6,794 nt of DNA from Opitutia bacterium (GCA_025351035.1 JANXWT010000306.1:1-6794); one strand, 5' to 3'; numbered from the stretch's first letter, positions 1-6,495 are shown. Translations and numbers: made by a program. The notes: a model not told the origin generated them from the letters alone.

Positions 1-255
1 GACGACAGCGCCGCCGGTGGCGGCTGCGAAACCCGTGCGCAATGCGGCGCCCTTGCCCTGATTGCGTTCGTGGTAGAGCACGCGCGCGACCAGCGGCTCG
101 ATCTCGCGCTGCAGGATGTCCCGCGTGCCGTCATTGGAGCAATCGTCGACGACAATGATTTCCTTGTCCGCGACCGGCGAAGCGCGCACGGCATCGACGA
201 TCTGGCGGATGGTGGCCACCTCGTTGTAGCAGGGGATGACGATCGAAAGCTTCAT
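1..255 (-). CDS. Family 2 glycosyltransferase, N-terminal part (cut by the left window edge)
   Basis: The minus strand reads 85 codons without a stop from an ATG at 255-253 to the window edge. The protein begins MKLSIVIPCYNE, the typical first beta strand and nucleotide-binding loop of GT2 (GT-A fold) enzymes. VVDDCSNDGT at residues 35-44 carries the first conserved acidic pair of the nucleotide-sugar site, and NQGKGAALRTG at residues 65-75 is the NxGKGxAxxxG motif of dolichyl/polyprenyl-phosphate mannose synthase-like GT2 proteins. Such enzymes act at the cytoplasmic face and move a sugar from a nucleotide donor to a polyprenyl phosphate or a glycan. The catalytic DxD region and any C-terminal membrane helices lie outside the window, so the acceptor is unknown. 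No strong ribosome binding site precedes the ATG. The gene is divergent from the GT-C-like gene at 436, which suggests a shared role in cell-surface glycan synthesis; this is inference. Confidence 0.9.
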   Translation of the reverse strand, partial: MKLSIVIPCYNEVATIRQIVDAVRASPVADKEIIVVDDCSNDGTRDILQREIEPLVARVLYHERNQGKGAALRTGFAAATGGAVV

Positions 256-330
256 GAACTCAGGCCGCGACGCTAGTCGCCCGCCGCGGGTTGGGAAGCA
301 TTTTCCCGACTCCGGCACGGTCAGCAGTTA

Positions 331-352
331 GGGCAGGCACCCCGGCCTGTCC
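331..352. repeat. 8-bp inverted repeat in the divergent region, possible dispersed palindromic unit
   Basis: The left arm GGGCAGGC (331-338) pairs with GCCTGTCC (345-352) over 8 bp, one of them a G-U type pair, around a 6-base loop. There is no T-run on either side, so it does not look like an intrinsic terminator. It could be a structured leader element of either divergent gene or one copy of an intergenic palindromic repeat family. Only one copy is present in this window, so the repeat status is inference. Confidence 0.35.
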
Positions 353-423
353 GATTGGGTGATTGACGGCAGACTCGACAGACGCGGAGGCCGGTCGCTG
401 CGACGCACACCTGATCGCCGGCG

Positions 424-429
424 AGGAGG
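424..429 (+). promoter_or_regulatory. Strong Shine-Dalgarno site fixing a TTG start
   Basis: A perfect AGGAGG lies six bases before the TTG at 436-438. It is the only textbook ribosome binding site noticed in the window, and it favours the TTG over the ATG at 463, which has no comparable site in front of it. Confidence 0.7.
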
Positions 430-435
430 ATAACC

Positions 436-2442
436 TTGCGGCGGTGGCGCCCGACAGATGACATGGGGCAACGGCTCCCATTTGATGTGAATGATGTTTT
501 TCTCCTCTGCCGCTTCGGACTGGACGCGCTGCTGACCATCGGCGCGGCTTGGCTACTCACGCGGGCCCTGCTTCCGGGCGGCGGCACACTGGAGCGACTG
601 CTCGGCTGGGGCCTCGCACTACTGTTGATCGTCGTGGCGTCGGGCGAAGTGCTGAGCTGGTGCGGCTCGTTCGGTGCAAATGGATTTCTGACGGCGCATG
701 CGGTCGTCTTTTTCGCGTTGGCCGGATGGCGGAGAAAATCGCTCGCCGAAGACAAGCATGCGCGACGCGAACTGGAACGGGTAGTCGCGGCCCACTTTCG
801 CGGGAGAGATGCCGCGGCGTGGATCGCCGCCGGCCTGCTCCTGATTTTCGTGGCGCTCGCTATCCTCGCGGCGCTCGGCAAACCGGCGGTCTACGATGCG
901 CTGACCTATCGGCTGTCGCGCATCGGGCTCTGGTTGCAGGACGGGCGTATCGCGCATTATGCGACGGACGATGCGCGGTTAAACTACATGCCGGTGGCAC
1001 CGGACCTGGTGATGGCGTGGCTGCTTGGGGCGCACGGCAGCGGATTTCAATGGGTGGCGCTCGCGCAGTCTTTCGGCGGCGGCCTGCTGCTCGGTGCGAC
1101 GGCGGGTCTGGCACGCTGCACGGGATTGAGCCGCGCCGCCTCGCTCGGGGCGGCGGCACTGCTGTTCGGCATGGCGAACGTCGGGCCGCAATTCACGTCG
1201 GCCTACACGGACCTGTTCACGGCCGGTGTTTTCGGGTCGTCGTTTTATCTCTGGCTGGCGGCATTGCGGCGCGGCGAAAGTTCGATGCTCGGCGGGGCGG
1301 GCGTCGCCCTTGCTCTCGGATCGAAAGGCACGTTGCTCTACCTCGCGCCGGGTGCGCTGTTGTGGGCGCTGTGGTGCGGTTGGCGACATCGCGCACCGTG
1401 GAGCGCGTGGCGAACGACTTCGCTGGCCGGTTTGCTCGTGGCCTTGCTCGTAGCCGTGCCGGGACTCGCCCGAAATTGGCAGACGTATGGCCGCCTTGTC
1501 GGGCCGGCTGAATCGGTGCGCCAACAACATGGCGGTGAATTCACGCTCACCGAGCATCGGGAAAAACTTCGGCTGAATCTGGCGACGACGTTCACGCAGC
1601 TTTTCGAGCCCAACGCGCAGCCGGTGTGGCTGCGGGCCGCCTCGCGATGCATCGCAGAATCGCTCACGGCGCATCTCCCGTCCACGGACAAATTCTCATT
1701 CGATGAACTCGACCGTCGCTCCAACGTGCAAAAGGTGCTGCGTCTGCCGGAGCCCGACGCAGATGTCGCCTCATGCGGCGGGTTGGCCGTCGGGCTGCTC
1801 GCGGCGGGATTCTTCGGGGCCCTGTTCGGCCGCAGACGTGAAGGCGCAACCACCGTGCTCGTCTGGTGCACCGGAATAGGACTCTTTGTGCTCACGCTCT
1901 ACGCGCTGCTGCAATGGCACCCCTACAGCTTTCGCTTCTGGGTGCTGGTCGCGCCGTGGATGGTCGTGGTGGCCGCTTGGTGGTTGGAGTCGCTGCCGAA
2001 GCTGGCGCGCAAGATCGGTTGGATCTTCGTGGCCGTTTGCACGGCGACGATTTTCTGGAACTCCACGCTGCACACCTACCAAGCCGGCTGGCCGGCCGTC
2101 GCGCAACCTGAACGCGGACTTGGCTTCAGTGTGTTCAGTCGCGTCCGCCAGTGGACGCACACGCTCGATCCGGCCGGGACGACCTTGCATGTGGCGCTGC
2201 CGGTCAATCAGCCCCTCGCGGCGTTTGTTCGCCTGGGAGACGGCCGGCGGGTGGAATTGCAGTGCCAGTCGGCGCTACCCACGACGGCCGAGACCGCGGT
2301 GCAAAAGCTCGACGGTTGGTTGATTGTGCCGGTGAAACAATTCGCCGGACGCGAGGGGCGCGTGGAGAAACGCACTTGGCTTTTCTTTGGCGACGCGGGC
2401 AGCCCGTTCAGCCTGACGGCCTACCGGCGGCTCCGGCCTTGA
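436..2442 (+). CDS. Multi-pass membrane glycosyltransferase-like protein (GT-C fold, GT39-like)
   Basis: The 668-residue protein has roughly a dozen hydrophobic segments (for example near 27-45, 57-75, 84-98, 127-147, 205-228, 232-250, 284-312, 327-345, 447-465, 472-492, 500-517 and 527-541) and a soluble C-terminal tail from about 555. After the fourth segment comes YDALTYRLSRIGLWLQDG (153-170), then AHYATDD (173-179). This resembles the first extracytoplasmic loop of GT39-type proteins, where an acidic residue followed by TYH-like and R..W.Q motifs is characteristic; D154 would be the candidate catalytic acid. HPYSFRFW (495-502) before a late helix is also typical. Family members move sugars from polyprenyl-phosphate donors on the outer side of the membrane; the substrate cannot be told here. 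The start chosen is TTG at 436 because of the perfect AGGAGG in front of it; ATG at 463 would shorten the protein by nine residues. It leads a rightward cluster with the VTT protein 32 bases downstream. GT-C membership is likely, activity unproven. Confidence 0.8.
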   Translation: MRRWRPTDDMGQRLPFDVNDVFLLCRFGLDALLTIGAAWLLTRALLPGGGTLERLLGWGLALLLIVVASGEVLSWCGSFGANGFLTAHAVVFFALAGWRRKSLAEDKHARRELERVVAAHFRGRDAAAWIAAGLLLIFVALAILAALGKPAVYDALTYRLSRIGLWLQDGRIAHYATDDARLNYMPVAPDLVMAWLLGAHGSGFQWVALAQSFGGGLLLGATAGLARCTGLSRAASLGAAALLFGMANVGPQFTSAYTDLFTAGVFGSSFYLWLAALRRGESSMLGGAGVALALGSKGTLLYLAPGALLWALWCGWRHRAPWSAWRTTSLAGLLVALLVAVPGLARNWQTYGRLVGPAESVRQQHGGEFTLTEHREKLRLNLATTFTQLFEPNAQPVWLRAASRCIAESLTAHLPSTDKFSFDELDRRSNVQKVLRLPEPDADVASCGGLAVGLLAAGFFGALFGRRREGATTVLVWCTGIGLFVLTLYALLQWHPYSFRFWVLVAPWMVVVAAWWLESLPKLARKIGWIFVAVCTATIFWNSTLHTYQAGWPAVAQPERGLGFSVFSRVRQWTHTLDPAGTTLHVALPVNQPLAAFVRLGDGRRVELQCQSALPTTAETAVQKLDGWLIVPVKQFAGREGRVEKRTWLFFGDAGSPFSLTAYRRLRP

Positions 2443-2474
2443 CGGCCCGGAAGCAGCGCGCGCATCGTGGCGGT

Positions 2475-3143
2475 ATGCCGTCGCGTTTGCTCTCTTGGAA
2501 ATCTGTCGCCGTGGTCGTTGCCGGGCTGCTCGCGGGCCTCATCGGTTTTTTCTGGCTGCGGAGCTACGGTTTCAACCTGCGGCTGGCGTTTACGGACAGT
2601 GTGGACACCCTGCGGCGACTCGGACCGCTGGCGTTTTTCACCGCCATGGCGCTGCTCCCGGCCGCGGGTTTTCCGATCCTGCTTTTGTATGCGATAGCGG
2701 GCCCGGCGTTCACGGCGACATTGGGGACCGGCGGCGTGCTCGCCGCCACTGGGGCGGCGCTCGCCGTGAATCTCGCGCTCACCTATTGGCTGGCGCGGTA
2801 TGGCCTCCGGCCTTGGCTGGAAACGATGATCGCGCAGACGCGATTCAAGATCCCCGCGCTCGACGCCAACTCACACGGCGAGCTGACAGTGATCCTGCGC
2901 ATCACACCGGGTCCGCCGTTCTTTGTGCAGAGTTATCTGCTCGGACTCGCCGGGGTGCGCTTTGGCACTTATTTTTTGATTTCGTGGGCGATCTGCATGA
3001 GCTACGCCACTGGGTTGATCATCTTCGGCGACGCCATCCTCCACGGCAAAGCTGGCATGATGGTGCTCGGGCTGAGCGCCTTGGTGGCGGTGTCGCTGAT
3101 CATCCATTTCCTGCGTCGACGTTATGGCCAAAAAACCGCCTGA
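2475..3143 (+). CDS. TVP38/TMEM64 family (VTT-domain, DedA-like) inner-membrane protein
   Basis: The 222-residue protein has an N-terminal membrane segment (about 9-28) and a VTT (SNARE-associated/DedA-like) domain from about 45 to 190. LPAAGFP (61-67) begins the first re-entrant region, followed by the glycine-rich stretch AGPAFTATLGTGG (75-87). RITPGPPFFVQSYLLGLAGV (142-161) matches the second half-repeat, where the family keeps an arginine, prolines and an N/S-Y-x-x-G-L motif. A last helix (about 194-213) ends in a basic tail. Related bacterial and eukaryotic proteins act in phospholipid scrambling or undecaprenyl-phosphate recycling, but this member has no assigned substrate. ATG at 2475 gives a clean N terminus before the first helix; an in-frame TTG at 2439 overlaps the previous stop codon and would add a 12-residue basic leader. 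No strong ribosome binding site is seen for either. Its end overlaps xseA by 20 bases, so the two are probably translated from one transcript. Confidence 0.85.
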   Translation: MPSRLLSWKSVAVVVAGLLAGLIGFFWLRSYGFNLRLAFTDSVDTLRRLGPLAFFTAMALLPAAGFPILLLYAIAGPAFTATLGTGGVLAATGAALAVNLALTYWLARYGLRPWLETMIAQTRFKIPALDANSHGELTVILRITPGPPFFVQSYLLGLAGVRFGTYFLISWAICMSYATGLIIFGDAILHGKAGMMVLGLSALVAVSLIIHFLRRRYGQKTA

Positions 3144-4416
3144 ACTCCCGCTCGGCGACGATGGCCGCATCCAGACCGTCACGGAATTCACGCGACGGGT
3201 GAAGGAATTGCTCGAGGGCGGCCTGGCACCGTGCTGGGTGCGCGGGGAGGTGTCGAACCTCCGCGCACAAGCCAGCGGGCATACTTATTTTTCACTGAAG
3301 GACGCCGGGGCGCAGCTTGCTTGCGTGATGTTTCGCGGGGACGCTGTGCGGCAGAGCGTGCCGTTGCGCGACGGCCAGCAGGTGCTTGCCTACGGGCAGG
3401 TCGGCGTTTACGAGACGCGCGGCCAATACCAGCTCGTGGTGCGCGCGCTGATCGAGCACGGCGTCGGCAAATTGCAGCAGGAATTCGAGCGCTTGAAACG
3501 CCGGCTCGCGGACGAAGGGCTGTTCGCCGCCGAGCGCAAGCAGCCGATCCCGCTCCGGCCACGCACGGTCGGCATTATCACGTCACCGACCGGCGCGGCG
3601 GTGCAGGATTTCATCCGCATCCTTGAGCGCCGCGGTTGGACAGGGCGACTTGTCGTGTTGCCGAGCAAGGTGCAGGGCGAGGGCGCCGCGGCCGAGCTGG
3701 CCGCGATGCTGCGCGAAGCCGAAACGCTCGGGATTTTCGACTTGCTGGTCATCGGGCGCGGCGGCGGCAGCATCGAGGACTTGTGGGCTTTCAACGAAGA
3801 GACGCTGGTGCGCGCCGTGGCAGCGTGCGGCGTGCCGCTCATTTCGGCGGTTGGCCACGAAATCGATTTTTCGCTGTGCGATCTGGCCGCCGATGCGCGC
3901 GCGGAGACGCCGAGCGGCGCGGCGGAGTTGATCTCCAGCAACTTCCTCGCCGCCACCGAGCGCGCGGCCCAGTCGCACGAGGCGATGCTCGCCGCCGTCG
4001 ACGCGGCGCTCGAACGCGGACGCGAGCGACTCGACCACGCGCGCAGCCGGCTGCGCCTGCTGTCACCCACGGCGGTCATCGAGCAAAACCAGCTTCGCGT
4101 TGACGATCTGACCAACCGTCTCGGTGCCGCGTTGCGCACCTCAGTGACCGAGCGCCGCCGGCAATGGCAGGTGGCGCACACGCGGCTCGCCGCGGCTTCA
4201 CCCGAGAAGCGCGTGCAGTTGGAATCCCACCGCCTGCTGGCGTTGTGGAAGCGTCTCGAGTCCACCAGTCCGCAATCGGTGCTCAAGCGCGGCTACGCCA
4301 TCGTGCGCGACGCCCAGGGCCGGCCCGTCCCGCGGGCCAAAGGGCTCGCCCCCGGTCAGCCGCTGGTGAACGAGTTTTACGACGGCGCGGTGCGGGTGAG
4401 GGTCCGGACGGAATAA
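3124..4416 (+). CDS. xseA: Exodeoxyribonuclease VII large subunit
   Basis: XseA is the catalytic large subunit of exonuclease VII, which with several XseB subunits degrades single-stranded DNA in both directions into short oligonucleotides during repair and recombination in the cytoplasm. The 430-residue length is close to the family norm. An N-terminal OB-fold (about 16-112, including WVRGEVSNLRAQASGHTYFS and CVMFRGD) binds single-stranded DNA. The catalytic domain (about 140-320) holds PRTVGIITSPTGAAVQDF, GRGGGSIEDLWAFNEE (211-226) and VGHEIDFSLCDLAADARAET (243-262) with PSGAAEL after it, all hallmarks of the family. A charged helical stretch (about 275-380) corresponds to the coiled-coil region that binds XseB, and SVLKRGYAIVRD (385-396) is the usual C-terminal signature. 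The ATG lies inside the end of the VTT gene (20-base overlap), which implies translational coupling; no clear Shine-Dalgarno site precedes it. No xseB-like small gene follows, so the partner must be encoded elsewhere. Confidence 0.96.
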   Translation: MAKKPPELPLGDDGRIQTVTEFTRRVKELLEGGLAPCWVRGEVSNLRAQASGHTYFSLKDAGAQLACVMFRGDAVRQSVPLRDGQQVLAYGQVGVYETRGQYQLVVRALIEHGVGKLQQEFERLKRRLADEGLFAAERKQPIPLRPRTVGIITSPTGAAVQDFIRILERRGWTGRLVVLPSKVQGEGAAAELAAMLREAETLGIFDLLVIGRGGGSIEDLWAFNEETLVRAVAACGVPLISAVGHEIDFSLCDLAADARAETPSGAAELISSNFLAATERAAQSHEAMLAAVDAALERGRERLDHARSRLRLLSPTAVIEQNQLRVDDLTNRLGAALRTSVTERRRQWQVAHTRLAAASPEKRVQLESHRLLALWKRLESTSPQSVLKRGYAIVRDAQGRPVPRAKGLAPGQPLVNEFYDGAVRVRVRTE

Positions 4417-4419
4417 ACC

Positions 4420-4433
4420 AGCCGGGTCCGGCT
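4420..4433 (+). terminator. Possible weak terminator hairpin after xseA
   Basis: AGCCGG and CCGGCT are perfect inverted repeats only four bases after the xseA stop codon, followed by CTTATT. In RNA the closing pair must open, leaving a five-pair stem with a four-base loop. The stem is short and the T-run poor, so termination would be partial at best; some transcription may continue into the downstream msrB-like gene. Confidence 0.25.
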
Positions 4434-4498
4434 CTTATTCCGGCGCGCCGACAATCCCGTGGGTTGCGCAATCGAAGCTTACACCCAGACTCTGTTCC

Positions 4499-5119
4499 AT
4501 GAAAAGGTGGCCCATCATCTCCGCCCTTGTTCTGTCCGCCGCGATGGCGGCAATGATTATTAGCGCCCAGGACAACACCATGAAATCCGCGAACCCGAAG
4601 GAAGCCGCTCAACCTTATTGCCCGCCGGGCGAGAAATCCGCCTGCGGCCTGCCGTCGAAGGTCGTCATCGACATGAGCAGGAACCGCGTGCAGCGCACCG
4701 ACGCCGAGTGGCAACGCCTGCTCACACCCGAGCAATTCAAGGTCGCGCGCCAGCAGGGCACCGAGGCGCCGTTCCGCAACGAGTATTGGGATAATCACGA
4801 GGACGGTGTCTACTTTTCCGTGTGCAGCGACACGCCGCTCTTCGACAGCCGCGACAAATTTGACTCGGGCACGGGTTGGCCGAGCTTCACGAAGGCGATC
4901 GAGCCGGCCTTTGTCGGCGAGACGACCGACACGAGCTGGGGCATGCGCCGCGTCGAGGTTCACAGCAATGTCGATGGCGGGCATCTTGGCCATGCCTTCG
5001 CCGACGGTCCGGCGCCGACGGGAATGCGCTACTGCATCAACTCCGCCTCACTGAAGTTCATGCCCCGCGCGGCCTACAACGCGTGGGTGGCGAAGAACGG
5101 CGCCGTCGCGCAGAAATAA
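4499..5119 (+). CDS. msrB: Exported peptide-methionine (R)-S-oxide reductase (MsrB/SelR domain)
   Basis: MsrB reduces the R form of methionine sulfoxide in proteins. The 206-residue protein starts with a basic residue pair and a hydrophobic segment (MKRWPIISALVLSAAMAAMI) ending near ISAQ, a likely signal peptide, so it should act in the periplasm or be membrane-anchored. The SelR domain spans about 65-195: EYWDNHEDGVYFSVC (95-109), FDSGTGWPSF (121-130), the GHLGHAFADGP stretch (161-171) and RYCINSASLKF (177-187) with the catalytic cysteine C179. Two features are odd. The zinc-binding CxxC pairs of classical MsrB are missing: only C109 remains of the first, and HSNVDGGHLGH replaces the second. 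The usual resolving cysteine in FDSGCGWPSF is T125 here. Two extra cysteines, C41 and C49, lie just after the signal peptide. The ATG was chosen because it gives a complete signal peptide; no Shine-Dalgarno site is visible. It follows xseA by 82 bases and is convergent with the M48 peptidase gene. Confidence 0.95.
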   Translation: MKRWPIISALVLSAAMAAMIISAQDNTMKSANPKEAAQPYCPPGEKSACGLPSKVVIDMSRNRVQRTDAEWQRLLTPEQFKVARQQGTEAPFRNEYWDNHEDGVYFSVCSDTPLFDSRDKFDSGTGWPSFTKAIEPAFVGETTDTSWGMRRVEVHSNVDGGHLGHAFADGPAPTGMRYCINSASLKFMPRAAYNAWVAKNGAVAQK

Positions 5120-5127
5120 GTCTCCTT

Positions 5128-5147
5128 GGGCGCAGCAAGCGGCGCCC
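5128..5147. repeat. REP-like hairpin filling the gap between convergent genes
   Basis: GGGCGC (5128-5133) pairs with GCGCCC (5142-5147) around an 8-base AGCAAGCG loop. The hairpin occupies most of the 28-base space between the msrB-like stop codon (ends 5119) and the M48 peptidase stop codon (5148-5150, TAG on the minus strand). It is placed to act as a two-way RNA 3' end or stabiliser, yet has no T-run on either strand, so it is not a standard intrinsic terminator. Its compact palindromic form next to a stop codon suggests a member of a dispersed intergenic repeat family; only one copy lies in this window. Confidence 0.5.
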
Positions 5148-6302
5148 CTACTTGGCCGGTTCTGCCGGCGGCAGTTCCGCAAGGTGCTCGGCCTTCCAGC
5201 GCATGGCGGTGAGGATGCGGGTGTAGCCGCTGGGATGGTCGAAGAAAATTTTCTCTTCCCACGGACCGGGCTTGAGCTTGCGGTATTCGGAGAGTTTGAG
5301 CGCGGTCGTCGCAAACCCATCGGGCTGGCGTGCGGCGTTGAGACCGTAATAGTCGGCTTCCTGCTCGGCCGTGCGGATGATCGTGTTGCGGATCGGGGTC
5401 GCGAAAAACATGAAGATGCTGAAGCCGGCCATGATCACCGGCAGTCCGGCGAAGTCGTCGATGCCGCGCAGACCCCAGGCCGCGCCCCACCGGCTCGACG
5501 CCCAGCCGTAGAACCAGTTGGTGAACCAGAAGCCGGCGCAAATCAGCAGCGTGAAGCTGATGACGTGCTTGTAGACGTGATTCAGCACATAGTGCCCGAG
5601 TTCGTGACCCATGACGGTCTGAATTTCACCGGGCGTGCAGCGGTTGAGCAGATTGTCGTTGAGCGAGACACGGATCGTGTTGAGCGCGCCGCTGACATTG
5701 GCGCTGATGCGCTTGGTCTGTTTCGAGGCGTCGAACTGGAGGACGTTGTCCACCGGCACGCCATTGGCGCGGGCCATCGAGAGGATCGGATCGCGGACCT
5801 TGGCGTCGGCGAGCGGCGTATATTTGTTGAACAGCGGGGCGATGAACACCGGCGCCAGCACCATGAGGAAAATCATGAAGCAGGGAGTGGCCAGCGACGC
5901 GCGCACCCACCAGCGCTGGGGCGAGCTCCGGATGCCCTTGTAGAGCAGCGAGCCGATGAGGCTGAAAACGATCATCCCGACAATCAGGCCCTTGAGCTGT
6001 TCACCGAGCCAGCCGCCGGTGGTGAGATTGGACAAGCCGAAGCGGTGCTCGCGGATGAAGCCCGTGTAGTAGTCGTTCGGCAGGTCGATGAGCGCCGACA
6101 CGACGGCGAACATCGCGATGAACAGGGCTCCTTGGAGGTAGCGACTCTGGAATTTATTCTCGGCGATGTTGCGCAGTTTCTGCGGCACGCCGAATTTCAG
6201 CAGCGCGCCCGTGATGGCCAGGCCGAGCGCGAGGTTCCACACTTGGATGATGTAGCCGCCCTCGAAATAGGCGTCGGATTTCGCGCGCGCGTCGGCGGGC
6301 AA
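5148..6302 (-). CDS. M48 family membrane metallopeptidase (Ste24/CAAX prenyl protease 1-like)
   Basis: Residue numbers count from the TTG at 6302. The protein has the Ste24-like layout: an N-terminal M48_N membrane domain (about 10-200) with helices near 18-35, 57-74, 103-121 and 138-157, REHRFGLSN (84-92) and APLFNKYTPL (155-164), then the catalytic domain. HELGH (233-237) is the zinc-binding HExxH motif with E234 as catalytic base. RTAEQEAD (310-317) supplies the third zinc ligand E313 and conserved D317, and FFDHPSGYTRI (353-363) is the usual C-terminal motif. Such enzymes cleave peptide bonds near or in the membrane; in bacteria, where CAAX processing is absent, they are usually linked to envelope protein quality control, but the substrate is unknown. 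The open frame continues upstream of 6302 and encodes a good signal peptide (6303-6436), so TTG 6302, which has no ribosome binding site, is only the first standard start codon in this frame and probably not the natural start. The upstream neighbour lies in the same direction. Confidence 0.93.
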   Translation of the reverse strand: MPADARAKSDAYFEGGYIIQVWNLALGLAITGALLKFGVPQKLRNIAENKFQSRYLQGALFIAMFAVVSALIDLPNDYYTGFIREHRFGLSNLTTGGWLGEQLKGLIVGMIVFSLIGSLLYKGIRSSPQRWWVRASLATPCFMIFLMVLAPVFIAPLFNKYTPLADAKVRDPILSMARANGVPVDNVLQFDASKQTKRISANVSGALNTIRVSLNDNLLNRCTPGEIQTVMGHELGHYVLNHVYKHVISFTLLICAGFWFTNWFYGWASSRWGAAWGLRGIDDFAGLPVIMAGFSIFMFFATPIRNTIIRTAEQEADYYGLNAARQPDGFATTALKLSEYRKLKPGPWEEKIFFDHPSGYTRILTAMRWKAEHLAELPPAEPAK

Positions 6303-6436
6303 CGTGGCGAGGAGTTTTTCCGTCTCGGCGACGGGGTCGAACTTGACGGGGGCGGCGTGCGCGACGAGGGCGAGGCCGCCGGCGAAGCAAAGGCAAAGCA
6401 GCAGCTTCGCCGTGAGGGAGCGGGGTGTGCGGGCAT
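6303..6436 (-). other. Signal-peptide coding extension of the M48 gene, out of frame with its apparent ATG
   Basis: Upstream of TTG 6302 the peptidase frame stays open to a TGA at 6452-6450 and reads RTPRSLTAKLLLCLCFAGG, then LALVAHA/APVKFDPVAETE. This is a basic, hydrophobic and A-x-A type signal peptide leading straight into the FDP..A.TE.LLATLP start usual for this family. The stretch holds no ATG, GTG or TTG in that frame. The only nearby ATG (6436-6434) is one base out of frame. One extra base just after the ATG, for instance a fourth C in the CCC at 6433-6431, would give MPRTPRSLTAKLLL followed by the rest of the signal peptide. Either the sequence lacks one base, the gene has an N-terminal frameshift, or an unusual start such as CTG (6404 or 6401) is used. 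Confidence 0.6.
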
Positions 6437-6495
6437 GAGGCGTTAAGACTCAATCCGCGGTGCGGTGCAAACCCGAAGACGAACAACCGGCCGGT
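6437..6495. promoter_or_regulatory. Short gap upstream of the M48 gene
   Basis: The 59 bases between the stop of the right-edge gene and the ATG at 6436 hold a perfect 10-base palindrome ACCGGCCGGT (6486-6495) directly beside the upstream TAG stop codon. No clear promoter or strong ribosome binding site was recognised. The small spacing and common direction allow co-transcription of the two genes. Confidence 0.25.

Larger units (their letters stand above)
256..435. promoter_or_regulatory. Divergent intergenic region with small hairpins
   Basis: These 180 bases separate two divergent glycosyltransferase genes and must hold the leftward and probably the rightward promoter. No convincing -35/-10 pair was found: a TTGACG at 363-368 has no matching -10 at normal spacing. 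The region contains three short inverted repeats, GCGAC/GTCGC (267-280, loop GCTA), GGGAA/TTCCC (293-307) and the longer one at 331-352 listed separately. No credible coding frame was seen in it. Confidence 0.4.

Noticed and set aside
363..391. TTGACG at 363-368 as a sigma-70 -35 box
   Set aside because: No acceptable -10 hexamer lies 16-18 bases downstream; the sequence there is GC-rich.
549..1511. A 320-codon plus-strand frame inside the GT-C-like gene
   Set aside because: It is arginine- and glycine-rich, has no hydrophobic pattern or motif, and lies wholly in an alternative frame of a convincing membrane protein.
2151..2474. N-terminal extension of the VTT protein frame back to 2151
   Set aside because: The extension overlaps the end of the GT-C-like gene for almost 300 bases and its translation is composition-biased. 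ATG 2475 gives the normal family length and N terminus.
3408..4286. A 292-codon minus-strand open frame antisense to xseA
   Set aside because: The translation is S/R/A-rich with no domain, and the plus strand carries all xseA motifs in one uninterrupted frame.
4441..4450. Perfect palindrome CGGCGCGCCG after xseA
   Set aside because: It is a short GC-only self-complementary stretch with no loop or T-run, expected by chance at this base composition.
5184..6446. A 420-codon plus-strand open frame antisense to the M48 peptidase gene
   Set aside because: Its translation is low-complexity and rich in R, E, G and A with no recognisable domain, while the opposite strand encodes a complete HExxH peptidase. 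It is a by-product of GC-rich codon use.
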